From NCBI GenBank assembly GCA_039191605.1, contig JBCCXL010000024.1, positions 1-64,000 on the forward strand: a DNA stretch of 64,000 nucleotides, in the 5' to 3' direction. The stretch is from JBCCXL01 sp039191605 (GTDB lineage: Bacteria > Acidobacteriota > Thermoanaerobaculia > Multivoradales > JAHZIX01). Below are positions 33,633 to 42,073 of the stretch, piece by piece. The translations under genes and the position numbers were made by a program. The notes under the pieces were generated by a model. The model saw nothing but the letters and a program-made list of their open reading frames with translations, was not told where the DNA came from and made no database searches. Numbering within the stretch: position 1 is the stretch's first letter; each line of letters opens with the position of its first letter.

Positions 33633-35273
33633 ATGAGCCCTCTGCTGCATCATCTCCTCGAGGAAGCCGCCCAGCGAGACCCGAGCGCGGTGGCGATCCG
33701 CTGCAACGGCGAGTCGCTGACTTATGGCGAGCTTGCCCGCCGCGCCTACGGCCTCGCCCATCACCTGGTGGACGGCGGGCTGGAGCGGGGGGAGCGGGTG
33801 GCCGTGCTGCTGCGCAAGGGCTTCGAGGTTCCCGCCGCCTTCTACGGCGTCTTTGCCGCCGGCGGCGCCCTGGTGCCCATCGATCCGCGATCCCCGGCGG
33901 AGCAGGTGATTCGGATCCTGCGGGCGACGGGCGCCCGGCGCCTGATCACCGAGCCCGCCAAGGCCGCCGTCGCCCGCCAGGTCGTGGAAGCCTGCCCGGA
34001 GTTGCGCGAGGTCCTCGGCCTGGACTCTGCTGCGCTGGCTGGCGAAGAGAGTGAGAAGCACCTCAACGCCAACGCCAACGCCAACGCCAACGTCACCGGC
34101 CGGCCCTGGTCCTCCATCCTGGAAGCAGCCACCGAGCGCAGGCCCCCGGTGGAGGTCCTGGAGCTCGACACCTCTTACGTCCTCCATACCTCCGGCTCCA
34201 CCGGAATCCCGAAGCTCATCCGCCACACCCACCACAGCGCCATGAGCTTCGTCGAGTGGGCGGCGGCGGAATACGGGCTGACCCCCGCCGACCGGCTGAG
34301 CAACCATTCCTCTCACCACACCTGCTTCGCCACCTTCGACTATTACGCCGCCGCCCGCGCCGGCGCCGCCACGGTGCTGCTCACCCCGGCGGTGATGATG
34401 ATGCCCGCCAGCCTCTCGGCGCTGCTGGAGAAGGAAAAAGTCTCCGTCTGGTATTCAGTGCCCACCGCATTGGTGCAGCTCTCCCTGCGAGGAGAGATGC
34501 AGGACCGCGATCTGAGCGCCCTGCGCTGGGTGCTCTTCGCCGGCGAGACCTTCCCGCAGAAGCACCTGCAGCGGCTGCGGCAGCAGCTCCCCGGCGCCCG
34601 CTTCAGCCACGTCTACGGCTCCACCGAGGCCAACGTCTGCACCTACTACCACCTGCCGGAGAACCCAGTACCGGACGGGCCCCTGCCCATCGGCAAGGCC
34701 TGCCCCAACTCCAGCACCCTGGTGGTGGACGAGAACCTCCAGCCGGTGCCGCCGGGGGGCTCCGGCGAGCTGCTGGTGCGAGGCTCGACGGTGATGTCCG
34801 GCTATTGGGACGAGCCGGAACGCAACCGCCAGGCGCTGATTCGCCGCCCCGCCGGCGGCGGCTTCGACCAGGTCTACTACCGCACCGGCGATCAGGTGCG
34901 CACGCTGGAGAACGGCGACCTCACCTTCGTCGCCCGCACCGACTTCCAGATCAAGGTGCGCGGCTTCCGAGTGGAGCTGGGGGAAGTCGAGACGGCCCTC
35001 CTGGCCCTGGACGAGGTCGCCGAGGCCTGCGCCTTCGCCGTGCCGGACTCGGAAGGCAGCTCCTCCCTGCGGGCCGCCATCGTGCCCTCCCCGGGGGCAG
35101 ACCCTGACCCGCGGGACGTCCTCCGCGGCCTGAGAGAGCATCTGCCCATCCACGCCATTCCGGCGGAAGTGGCCGTGCTCCAGGCCTTCCCCCGCACCCC
35201 GACCAACAAAGTCGACCGCAAGGCCTTGCAGGCTAAAGCCCAGACCCAGGCCCAAGCCAAGGTGCAAGCCTAA
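33633..35273 (+). CDS. Stand-alone adenylation enzyme (acyl/aminoacyl-AMP ligase)
   Basis: 546 residues from ATG 33633; no clear ribosome site, so translation may be coupled to the upstream gene. ANL-family motifs: YVLHTSGSTGIPK (A3), HVYGSTEANVCTYY (A5), GELLVRGSTVMSGYW (A6), YYRTGDQV (A7), KVRGFRVELGEVE (A8) and TPTNKVDRKAL (A10 with catalytic Lys). It would adenylate a carboxylic acid and load it on the carrier protein encoded next. By my alignment the Asp that fixes an alpha-amino group (GrsA Asp235) is Cys here, so the substrate may not be an ordinary alpha-amino acid. A NANANANAN loop (about residues 145-153) and an Ala/Gln/Lys-rich tail are low-complexity. Confidence 0.85.
   Translation: MSPLLHHLLEEAAQRDPSAVAIRCNGESLTYGELARRAYGLAHHLVDGGLERGERVAVLLRKGFEVPAAFYGVFAAGGALVPIDPRSPAEQVIRILRATGARRLITEPAKAAVARQVVEACPELREVLGLDSAALAGEESEKHLNANANANANVTGRPWSSILEAATERRPPVEVLELDTSYVLHTSGSTGIPKLIRHTHHSAMSFVEWAAAEYGLTPADRLSNHSSHHTCFATFDYYAAARAGAATVLLTPAVMMMPASLSALLEKEKVSVWYSVPTALVQLSLRGEMQDRDLSALRWVLFAGETFPQKHLQRLRQQLPGARFSHVYGSTEANVCTYYHLPENPVPDGPLPIGKACPNSSTLVVDENLQPVPPGGSGELLVRGSTVMSGYWDEPERNRQALIRRPAGGGFDQVYYRTGDQVRTLENGDLTFVARTDFQIKVRGFRVELGEVETALLALDEVAEACAFAVPDSEGSSSLRAAIVPSPGADPDPRDVLRGLREHLPIHAIPAEVAVLQAFPRTPTNKVDRKALQAKAQTQAQAKVQA
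34065..34094. repeat. 6-bp in-frame tandem repeat in the ligase gene
   Basis: Five copies of AACGCC (the last AACGTC) encode an Asn-Ala repeat in what should be a surface loop before motif A3. Confidence 0.9.
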
Positions 35274-35340
35274 GCCTCCCCGGAACCCTCCCAAGAATCC
35301 CCCCCAGACCCCAGATCCCAACCCCGAGATCCCAACCCCG

Positions 35341-35613
35341 ATGCAGCAACAGGCCCCTAGCCCCGAGCTCTCATCCATCGAAGCGCGACTCCTGGAGCTG
35401 ATCCAGCGAGAGCGCATGAGCCTGGTAGACACCGTCCACCGCCACGACGACCTGCTCTCCGGGGAGGTCCTCGATTCCGTCGCCGTGCTGCGCCTCGCCA
35501 CCTGCGTCGAGGAGGAGTTCAACATCACCGTCGGCCCGGCGGATTTCGTGGTGGAGAACTTCCAGAATCTCGAGATCCTGGCCCAGTACATCCAGCGCTC
35601 GATGGCCTCCTGA
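35341..35613 (+). CDS. Acyl/peptidyl carrier protein
   Basis: 90 residues from ATG 35341. A four-helix carrier fold is predicted. The phosphopantetheine site is EVLDSVAVLRL, with Ser46. The following ATCVEEEFNITVGPADF matches helix 2-3 of carrier proteins paired with stand-alone ligases. It should be loaded by the preceding ligase and serve as substrate of the dehydrogenase and donor to the NRPS condensation domain. The leader contains two copies of AGATCCCAACCCCG. The stop codon lies in a short repeat. Confidence 0.88.
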   Translation: MQQQAPSPELSSIEARLLELIQRERMSLVDTVHRHDDLLSGEVLDSVAVLRLATCVEEEFNITVGPADFVVENFQNLEILAQYIQRSMAS

Positions 35614-35631
35614 GCCTCCTCCTGAGCCTCC
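35605..35631. repeat. Short tandem repeat carrying the stop codon of the carrier-protein gene
   Basis: GCCTCCTGA, GCCTCCTCCTGA and GCCTCC follow each other. The first TGA is the stop, and the second copy repeats it in frame. Confidence 0.8.
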
Positions 35632-35641
35632 TTACCGCGGC

Positions 35642-38600
35642 ATGAGCGACAGCTCCACCAGATCTCTGGGAGACGACTCCAATTCCTTCGGGGAATCCTC
35701 CTCAGGCCCCCTGACCTATCCCCAGACCCAGATCTGGACCGGCCAGCGGCTGCATCCCCAGAGTCCCCTCTACAACATGGCCTTCGCCTTCGTCCTCCAG
35801 GGGGAGGTGCGCAGCGAAGATTTCCTCGCCGCCTGGCGCCGGGTCGCCGAGGGCAGCGACGTGCTGCGCACCCGAATCCGCGAGAGGGTCGAAGGCAGCC
35901 CGGAGCGCTTCCTGGGACCGGTGCCGGAGTCCACCACCCTCGATCTCTCCTCCCATCCGGAGCCGGAAGCTGAGTTTCGCCGCTGGTGCCATGAGCGCTG
36001 CGCCCGGCCCCTGCCGCTGAACGGCCCCCTGGTCGACAGCGTCTGGGTGACCCTGGGCCCCGGGCGCGCCGGCTGGTACCTCAACCAGCACCACGTCATC
36101 GCCGACGCCTGGTCCACCACGCTGGTCTACCGGCAGGTGCTCTCTCAGCTGAAGAATGAGCTCGAAGGTCGGCTCGGCGCCGACTCGAGCACGGGCAATG
36201 AAGCCGTGCAGTCTCTCGCTTCTCCTCCGGCCTACTACCCCACCGCGCAGGCCCTCCTCCCCACTGCGGAGGAGTCCGCGACCAAGGCCCGGCAGCGAGC
36301 CCAGGAGCATTGGAATCAGCAGCAGCGACGCTCCCCCGGCACCTCCCAGCTCTACGGCCGTCCCCTTCAGCCCGAGGGCACAGAAAGCCGCCGCTGGACC
36401 CTGGCGCTCTCCGAGGCGCAGTCCCGCCGCCTCGATCAGCTCGCCGCCGGGCCGGGCTTTCGCAGCCTCTCCCCGGACCTCTCCCGCTTCGCCCTCTTTG
36501 CCACCCTGCTGAGCGCCTGGCTCTACCGCCTCGGCAACAGCGCCAGTCTCGGTGAAGACGGCCCCGACAGGGAGGGCACCGAGCTGGGCTTCGATACCCC
36601 CGTCGCCGGCCGCCCAACGGCGGAGGCCAAGCGCGCCCTGGGCCTCTTCATCGAGCTCTTCCCCTTTCGGGTCGCCGTCGAGCCCGGAGACAGCCTCCTC
36701 ACCCTCGGCGCCCGCTGCCTGGGAGAAAGCCTCCAGCTGCTGCGCCACGCCCTGCCGGGCACCAGCGGTGGCCAGATCAACACGGCGAGCGGCGCCCAGA
36801 CCAGCAACGTCGTCCTCAACTACATCCCCGTCTCCTTCGGTGACTTCGCCGGCCGGCCGGCCCAAGCCGAGTGGGTGCACCCCGGCCACGGCGATAGCGT
36901 TCACGCCCTGCGGCTCCAGGTTCATGACTTCTCATCCACCGGCAGCACCGTCCTCCACTTCGACGCCAACGAGGCCGCCCTGTCGCCGCAGATCATCCAG
37001 CGGGGCATGGAGCACTTCCAGCGGCTGCTGGAGTCGGTGCTGGAACACCCCGAGCGACCCCTCGACGCCCTCGACCTGCTGACTCCCGCGGAGCGCCAGC
37101 AGCTCCAGCAGCTCCACTCCCCCACCCTCCCCAAAACTACTGAGCCGGCCGAGCCGCGCACCGTCGTCCAGCTCTTCGAGGAGCAGGCGGCTCGAGCCCC
37201 ACACTCCGTCGCCCTGCAACAGGGGACCGAGGTAGTCTCTTTCCAAGAGCTTCAGCGGCAGGTGGAGGCCCTCGCCAGCATCCTGCGCGAGCGAGGCATC
37301 CAGCCAGGAGACCGGGTCGCCCTCCTCGGCCGCCGCTCCACGCTCACCGTCGTCGCCGTCCTTGCCGTGCTGCGAATCCGCGCCGCCTACGTCCCCATCG
37401 ACCTCGCCGCACCGCCAACTCGCCGAGAGCATCTGCTGCGGGACTCCGGCGCCCGGCTGCTGCTCCTCGGCGAGCTGCTGGGCGGTGACGGAAATCGGGA
37501 AGACGAGGGAATCCAGGACGACGGCCTCGCCGCAGGCGTGCCGACCCTCGCTATTTCTTCGGCCATCTCCTCAGCGATCTCCCAAGGCCTCACCGCCGCC
37601 GGCAACCACCGAGATCCGACCGACGAGCTGCCCCCTCAGCCAGGCCCCAACGAGCTCGCCTACCTGCTCTACACCTCCGGCTCCACCGGCCTGCCGAAAG
37701 GAGTCTTGGTTGACCACGGCGCTCTCTCCACCTATCTGCGCTGGGCATCGGAGACCTACGTCCGCGGCGAAGCCCTGACCTTCGCCCTCTTCACCTCCCT
37801 GGCCTTCGACCTCACCGTCACCAGCCTCTTCCTGCCGCTGATCACCGGCGGCACTCTGGAGATCTTCCCGGAATCCTCGGGGGCGACGGATACCGCCGGG
37901 CGGGAGGTCGCCCGCGCCCGCGGCGTCGACTTCGTCAAGCTCACCCCCTCCCACCTCGAGCTGATGCAGCAGGTGGGGCTGGAGGGCTCGGGCATCCGGC
38001 GCATGATCCTAGGCGGCGAAGCCCTGCGGGCCGATCTCGCCGGCGCCGTCCATCAGCAGCTTCAGCAGGGCCCGGGTATCGAGAGCCACGAGGTAGAGAT
38101 CTACAACGAATACGGCCCCACCGAAGCCATCGTCGGCTGCGTCGTCCATCGCTTCGATCCGGAGCGGGATTCCGGCCCCGGCGTGCCCATCGGCCGCCCC
38201 ATGGACCACGTGCGGGCGGAGATCCTCAACGCCGCCGGCGCGCCCGTTCCCGTCGGCGTCCCCGGGGAGCTGTGGATCGCCCCCCGAGGCGCTGCTCTCG
38301 GCGGCCACGATGCCCTCGCCCAGGGGTATCAAGGCCTCGCCGCCCTCACCGCCGACCGCTTCCGCCCCCACCCCGAAGGCTCCGGCCAGCGCCGCTACCG
38401 CACCGGCGACCGGGTGCGCCTGCGCCAAGACGGCAACCTCGACTACCTCGGCCGCCTCGACCGCCAGCTGAAGATCGCCGGCCACCGAATCGAGCCCGGC
38501 GAGATCGAGAGCGCCCTTCTCGCCCACTCCGGCATCGAGCAATGCGCCGTGCTGGCCCATCAGCCGGCGCCGAGCGCGGCTCAGCAGGCCCAGGCAAACA

Positions 38601-40123
38601 CGACGAGCCCTACCGGCGGCGAGATCACCATTCACCGCTGTACCCGCTGCGGCCTGCCCTCCAACTACCCCGGCGCTACCTTCGACGACCAGGGCCTGTG
38701 CAGCGTCTGCCTCGCCTACGAAGCCACCGAGATCCACACCCGCACCTACTTCCGCAGCCTCGACGACCTGCGGGCGATCTTCGAAGAGTCCGCCCGGCGC
38801 CACAACCCGCCCTACGACTGCATCATGCTCCTGAGCGGCGGCAAGGACAGCTCCTACGCCCTCTCCCGGCTGGTGGAGTTAGGGCTCAAGGTCTACGCCT
38901 TCACCCTCGACAACGGCTTTATCTCCGAGGGCGCCAAGGAAAACGTTCGCCGAGTCGCCGCACAGCTCGAGGTGCCGGTGGAATTCGCCACCACCCCGGC
39001 GATGAACGCCATCTTCCGAGACAGCCTGCGGCGCTTCTCCAACGTCTGCAACGGCTGCTTTAAGACGATCTACACCCTGAGCACCCAGCGAGCCCGGGAG
39101 CTGGGCATCCCCATCGTCGTCACCGGCCTGTCCCGCGGGCAGATGTTCGAGACTCGGCTCACCGAAGAGCTCTTCCGCGACGGCCGCCGCAGCCCCGAAG
39201 AGATCGACGCCGCCGTGCTCTCCGCCCGCAAGGCCTACCACCGCGCCGAAGACGAGGTCTCCCGCTCCCTCGACGTCGGCCTGTTCCAGGACGACAAGAT
39301 CTTCGACGAAGTGCGCTTCGTCGACTTCTACCGCTACTGCGACGTCGGCCTCGACGAGGTCTACGCCCACCTCGGCCAAACCGTGCCCTGGATCCGCCCC
39401 GGCGACACCGGCCGCTCCACCAACTGCCTGATCAACGACACCGGCATCTTCGTCCACAAACACCAGCGGGGCTTCCACAACTACGCCCTGCCCTACAGCT
39501 GGGACGTGCGCCTCGGCCACAAGACCCGAGACGAGGCCCTGGACGAGCTGGACGACGACATCGACGAGGCCCAGGTGCGCAGCATCCTGGAGGAGATCGA
39601 CTACCCCGAAGGCCTCGAAGCCCTCGACGGTGCGCCCTCGGGCCCCGCCGCCCTGAGGCTCCACGCCTTCTACGTCAGCGCCGAAGACTTCCCCGAAGTC
39701 GAGCTGCGCCAGCACCTCCAGAGCCGCCTCCCCGCTCCCGTGCTGCCCTCCCGCCTCCACCGCCTCGACTCCCTCCCCCTCACCCAGAACGGCAAACTCG
39801 ACACCGACGCCCTGCTGGCCACCCTCGAAAGCAGCTCCAGCACCAGCCAGCTCGCCGAGGCCCCCTATAGTCCCCCCGACGGCCCGGTCGAAGAATTCCT
39901 CGCCGAGATCTGGCAGGACGAGCTGCACGCCGAACGAGTCGGCGCCGAAGACCACTTCTTCCAGCTCGGTGGCACCTCCCTCACCGCCATTCAGGTGATG
40001 CTGAGGCTGTGCCGCGAATTCGACATCGACCTGCCGCTGGACGGACTCTTCACCACGCCGACACTGCGGGCGCTGGCGCGGGTGTCGGAGGATCGGATTT
40101 TGGCGGATGTGGGGGATTTCTAA
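35642..40123 (+). CDS. NRPS, C-A-[PP-loop ATP-pyrophosphatase]-PCP, with interrupted adenylation domain
   Basis: 1493 residues. A condensation domain (about 20-480) has LNQHHVIADAW (HHxxxD). The adenylation core runs from about 505, with A3 YLLYTSGSTGLPKG near 673, A5 NEYGPTEA and A7-A8 YRTGDRVRL to KIAGHRIEPGEIE near 920-955. The domain is then interrupted at about 990-1315. The insert has a zinc-ribbon-like RCTRCG...CSVC pair, the PP-loop LLSGGKDSSYAL near 1062, VCNGCF near 1135 and STNCLIN near 1258. It resembles N-type ATP-pyrophosphatases such as sugar amidotransferases (WbpG type) and TtcA/TtuA tRNA thiolases. The adenylation domain resumes with QNGKLD (A10) near 1385, and a PCP (FFQLGGTSL) ends the protein. 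There is no thioesterase. Specificity residues read D-L-T-K-I-G-E-V-G-K, one change from the asparagine code. Confidence 0.9.
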   Translation: MSDSSTRSLGDDSNSFGESSSGPLTYPQTQIWTGQRLHPQSPLYNMAFAFVLQGEVRSEDFLAAWRRVAEGSDVLRTRIRERVEGSPERFLGPVPESTTLDLSSHPEPEAEFRRWCHERCARPLPLNGPLVDSVWVTLGPGRAGWYLNQHHVIADAWSTTLVYRQVLSQLKNELEGRLGADSSTGNEAVQSLASPPAYYPTAQALLPTAEESATKARQRAQEHWNQQQRRSPGTSQLYGRPLQPEGTESRRWTLALSEAQSRRLDQLAAGPGFRSLSPDLSRFALFATLLSAWLYRLGNSASLGEDGPDREGTELGFDTPVAGRPTAEAKRALGLFIELFPFRVAVEPGDSLLTLGARCLGESLQLLRHALPGTSGGQINTASGAQTSNVVLNYIPVSFGDFAGRPAQAEWVHPGHGDSVHALRLQVHDFSSTGSTVLHFDANEAALSPQIIQRGMEHFQRLLESVLEHPERPLDALDLLTPAERQQLQQLHSPTLPKTTEPAEPRTVVQLFEEQAARAPHSVALQQGTEVVSFQELQRQVEALASILRERGIQPGDRVALLGRRSTLTVVAVLAVLRIRAAYVPIDLAAPPTRREHLLRDSGARLLLLGELLGGDGNREDEGIQDDGLAAGVPTLAISSAISSAISQGLTAAGNHRDPTDELPPQPGPNELAYLLYTSGSTGLPKGVLVDHGALSTYLRWASETYVRGEALTFALFTSLAFDLTVTSLFLPLITGGTLEIFPESSGATDTAGREVARARGVDFVKLTPSHLELMQQVGLEGSGIRRMILGGEALRADLAGAVHQQLQQGPGIESHEVEIYNEYGPTEAIVGCVVHRFDPERDSGPGVPIGRPMDHVRAEILNAAGAPVPVGVPGELWIAPRGAALGGHDALAQGYQGLAALTADRFRPHPEGSGQRRYRTGDRVRLRQDGNLDYLGRLDRQLKIAGHRIEPGEIESALLAHSGIEQCAVLAHQPAPSAAQQAQANTTSPTGGEITIHRCTRCGLPSNYPGATFDDQGLCSVCLAYEATEIHTRTYFRSLDDLRAIFEESARRHNPPYDCIMLLSGGKDSSYALSRLVELGLKVYAFTLDNGFISEGAKENVRRVAAQLEVPVEFATTPAMNAIFRDSLRRFSNVCNGCFKTIYTLSTQRARELGIPIVVTGLSRGQMFETRLTEELFRDGRRSPEEIDAAVLSARKAYHRAEDEVSRSLDVGLFQDDKIFDEVRFVDFYRYCDVGLDEVYAHLGQTVPWIRPGDTGRSTNCLINDTGIFVHKHQRGFHNYALPYSWDVRLGHKTRDEALDELDDDIDEAQVRSILEEIDYPEGLEALDGAPSGPAALRLHAFYVSAEDFPEVELRQHLQSRLPAPVLPSRLHRLDSLPLTQNGKLDTDALLATLESSSSTSQLAEAPYSPPDGPVEEFLAEIWQDELHAERVGAEDHFFQLGGTSLTAIQVMLRLCREFDIDLPLDGLFTTPTLRALARVSEDRILADVGDF

Positions 40124-40165
40124 GACGCCGAAACTCCCTGGGAACTCACTCCGTAGGCCCGAAGC

Positions 40166-41374
40166 ATGAGCCACCCCCGAGATCTGCGTCCCCCCTCGCG
40201 ACTGGACCCGCTACTCCTGCTCCCTCTTCTGCTCGTCCCTCTGTTGCTGTCCGTCGCCTGCACCGAGGCGCCGCCGGCGGCCGAGCCCCTCTCGCAGCCA
40301 GGAGAGCGGTCGGCCACTGAAGAGTCTCCCGAAGAGAGCGCACCGAAGCTCGCCCTCGAGAGCGAGCCCTTCTTCTTTACGGTGGCCGGCAACCGGCTCT
40401 CCGGCCTCCTCGATCGCCCCCTCGAGGGGGATCCCGTCGCCACCATCATCATTGTCCACGGCTACGGCGAGACCAGCGTCGTCGAGCACAACTGGTATCT
40501 GGGCCTCCGGCATTATTTCGCCACCATCGGGATTCGCACCCTGATTTGGGATAAGCCCGGCTGCGGCGAGAGCGAAGGGGAGTTCGACATCAACCAGCCG
40601 GTGGAGAGCAGCGCCGACGAGGTCGTCGCCGCCATCCAGGCGCTGCGGGAGCGGGGCATCGAGGGGACGGACAAGGTCGGCCTCTGGGGCATCAGCCGCG
40701 CCGGCTGGATCGCTCCCCTGGCGATCCAAAAGGATCCCTCCATCGACTTCTGGATCTCCGTCAGCGGCACCGACGACAAAGAGAACGGCCGCTACCTGCT
40801 GGAGACCAACTTCCCCATCGAGGGACGGACGCCGGAAGAGACCGAGACCCTCGTCGCCGAGTGGCAGGCCCGCTTCGACATCACCTGGCAGGGTGGCACC
40901 TACGAGGAATACCTCGCCGCCGGCCCGAACCTCGCCGAAGACGAATTCATGGACTTCATGGGCTGGGGCGGCTCCGCCTCCGAAGAAGGCTTCTACGCCT
41001 ACCAGGCCAAATTCTTGAGCGGCGAGCTCACCGTGGACGAAGAAGAAGGCCTGCAGATCTACGTCCCCGGCTTCCGCGACCTCCTCAGCTCCCTCGAACT
41101 CCCGGTCCTCGCCCTCTTCGGCGACAAAGACACCAACGTCGACTGGCGCAAGACCAGCCAGCTGTACGAAGAGAGCATCGGCCAGAATCCGGAAGCCTCC
41201 CTCACCGTCAAAGTCTTCCCCAACGCCAACCACGTTCTGAGGCAGGCCGACACCGGGGGTGTGCGAGAGACGAACTCCCAGCCGGGGGGCACTCCCATGG
41301 TTGAGGGCTACTTCAAGACCATGCTCGACTGGCTGGTGGATTCGGGCTTTGGAGAGCGGCAGGCCTCGGGCTGA
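40166..41374 (+). CDS. Exported alpha/beta-hydrolase lipoprotein
   Basis: 402 residues from ATG 40166. Residues 15-31 are hydrophobic and end in the lipobox LSVAC, so the protein is a lipoprotein acting outside the cytoplasm. The hydrolase core has IIIVHGYGET, a nucleophile elbow WGISRAGW near 173-180, a likely acid in FGDKDTNVDW near 315 and the His in NANHVLRQ near 355. It follows the NRPS by 42 bases on the same strand. A role in processing, releasing or detoxifying the product is inferred from position only. Confidence 0.8.
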   Translation: MSHPRDLRPPSRLDPLLLLPLLLVPLLLSVACTEAPPAAEPLSQPGERSATEESPEESAPKLALESEPFFFTVAGNRLSGLLDRPLEGDPVATIIIVHGYGETSVVEHNWYLGLRHYFATIGIRTLIWDKPGCGESEGEFDINQPVESSADEVVAAIQALRERGIEGTDKVGLWGISRAGWIAPLAIQKDPSIDFWISVSGTDDKENGRYLLETNFPIEGRTPEETETLVAEWQARFDITWQGGTYEEYLAAGPNLAEDEFMDFMGWGGSASEEGFYAYQAKFLSGELTVDEEEGLQIYVPGFRDLLSSLELPVLALFGDKDTNVDWRKTSQLYEESIGQNPEASLTVKVFPNANHVLRQADTGGVRETNSQPGGTPMVEGYFKTMLDWLVDSGFGERQASG

Positions 41375-41385
41375 TTCGGTAGCAG

Positions 41386-41418
41386 CCGGCGCTCACCTCC
41401 GGTCGAGGTGGGCGCCGG
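41386..41418 (+). terminator. Hairpin at the end of the biosynthetic operon
   Basis: A stem of about 14 pairs (CCGGCGCTCACCTC with GAGGTGGGCGCCGG) encloses CGGTC, 12 bases after the hydrolase stop. There is no real T tract, so it may be Rho-assisted. Confidence 0.55.
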
Positions 41419-41556
41419 TCCCTTGATCCATCCGGTACTTCGCTGGATACTGAACGTCATCGACCTCAGATTCCAACTCTCGGCTTCCTGCTAGCGAACG
41501 GCCTCCGGCCGTCTGCTTCGCTCTAGCCGAAGATGCCCTGCGCAAAGGTATTGGAT

Positions 41557-41994
41557 ATGAATCAGCATCGCTTCGGATCTCTCGTCCTTGGCCTGAGCCT
41601 CCTCGCCCTCTGCACCGCTTGCGCCTCGACGCAGCCTGAAAGGCCCTCTCGGGTTCTCATCCACCATGACGATGGGTACGTCACGACGGAGCTCTTCTTC
41701 GGGCTCTCCATTCCCGGCGGAGGCGTCGTGACCGAAGAGGATTGGCAGCACTTTGTGGATACCGTGATCACGCCTCGATTCCAAAGTGGGATCACGGTTC
41801 TAGATGCCAGAGGGCAGTGGTTCGAGCAGGCTTCTCAGAAGGTCGTTCAGGAAGGGTCGAAGGTCGTGATCCTCATCCATCAGGAGGATCAGGACACGAC
41901 AGAGGCGATCGAGGAGATCAAGAATGCCTACATTGAGACTTTCCATCAGGAAGCGGTGATGGAGGTGGATCAGGATTCTGAGGTTCAGTTCTAG
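41557..41994 (+). CDS. DUF3574 lipoprotein
   Basis: Start ATG 41557, with AAAGG eight bases upstream, preferred over ATG 41533. 145 residues. A signal peptide ends in the lipobox LCTAC. The DUF3574 core follows: TTELFFGLSIPGGGVVTEEDW, broken as TTELFFGLSIPGGG and VTEEDW, then FVDTVITPRF and ITVLDARGQW. Function unknown in the family; a small periplasmic-facing lipoprotein. Confidence 0.75.
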   Translation: MNQHRFGSLVLGLSLLALCTACASTQPERPSRVLIHHDDGYVTTELFFGLSIPGGGVVTEEDWQHFVDTVITPRFQSGITVLDARGQWFEQASQKVVQEGSKVVILIHQEDQDTTEAIEEIKNAYIETFHQEAVMEVDQDSEVQF

Positions 41995-42073
41995 ATCGCA
42001 CCAAATCGACGTTAGCTCTGCCTACACTCCGATCAACTATCAAGCCAAGTCTCAGCAACCACAAACACTGCCG

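Noticed and set aside
31161..35613. Pyrrole-2-carboxylate starter pathway (ligase, dehydrogenase, carrier)
   Set aside because: The gene set fits, but the ligase seems to lack the Asp that holds the proline amino group. Kept as an alternative, not as the call.
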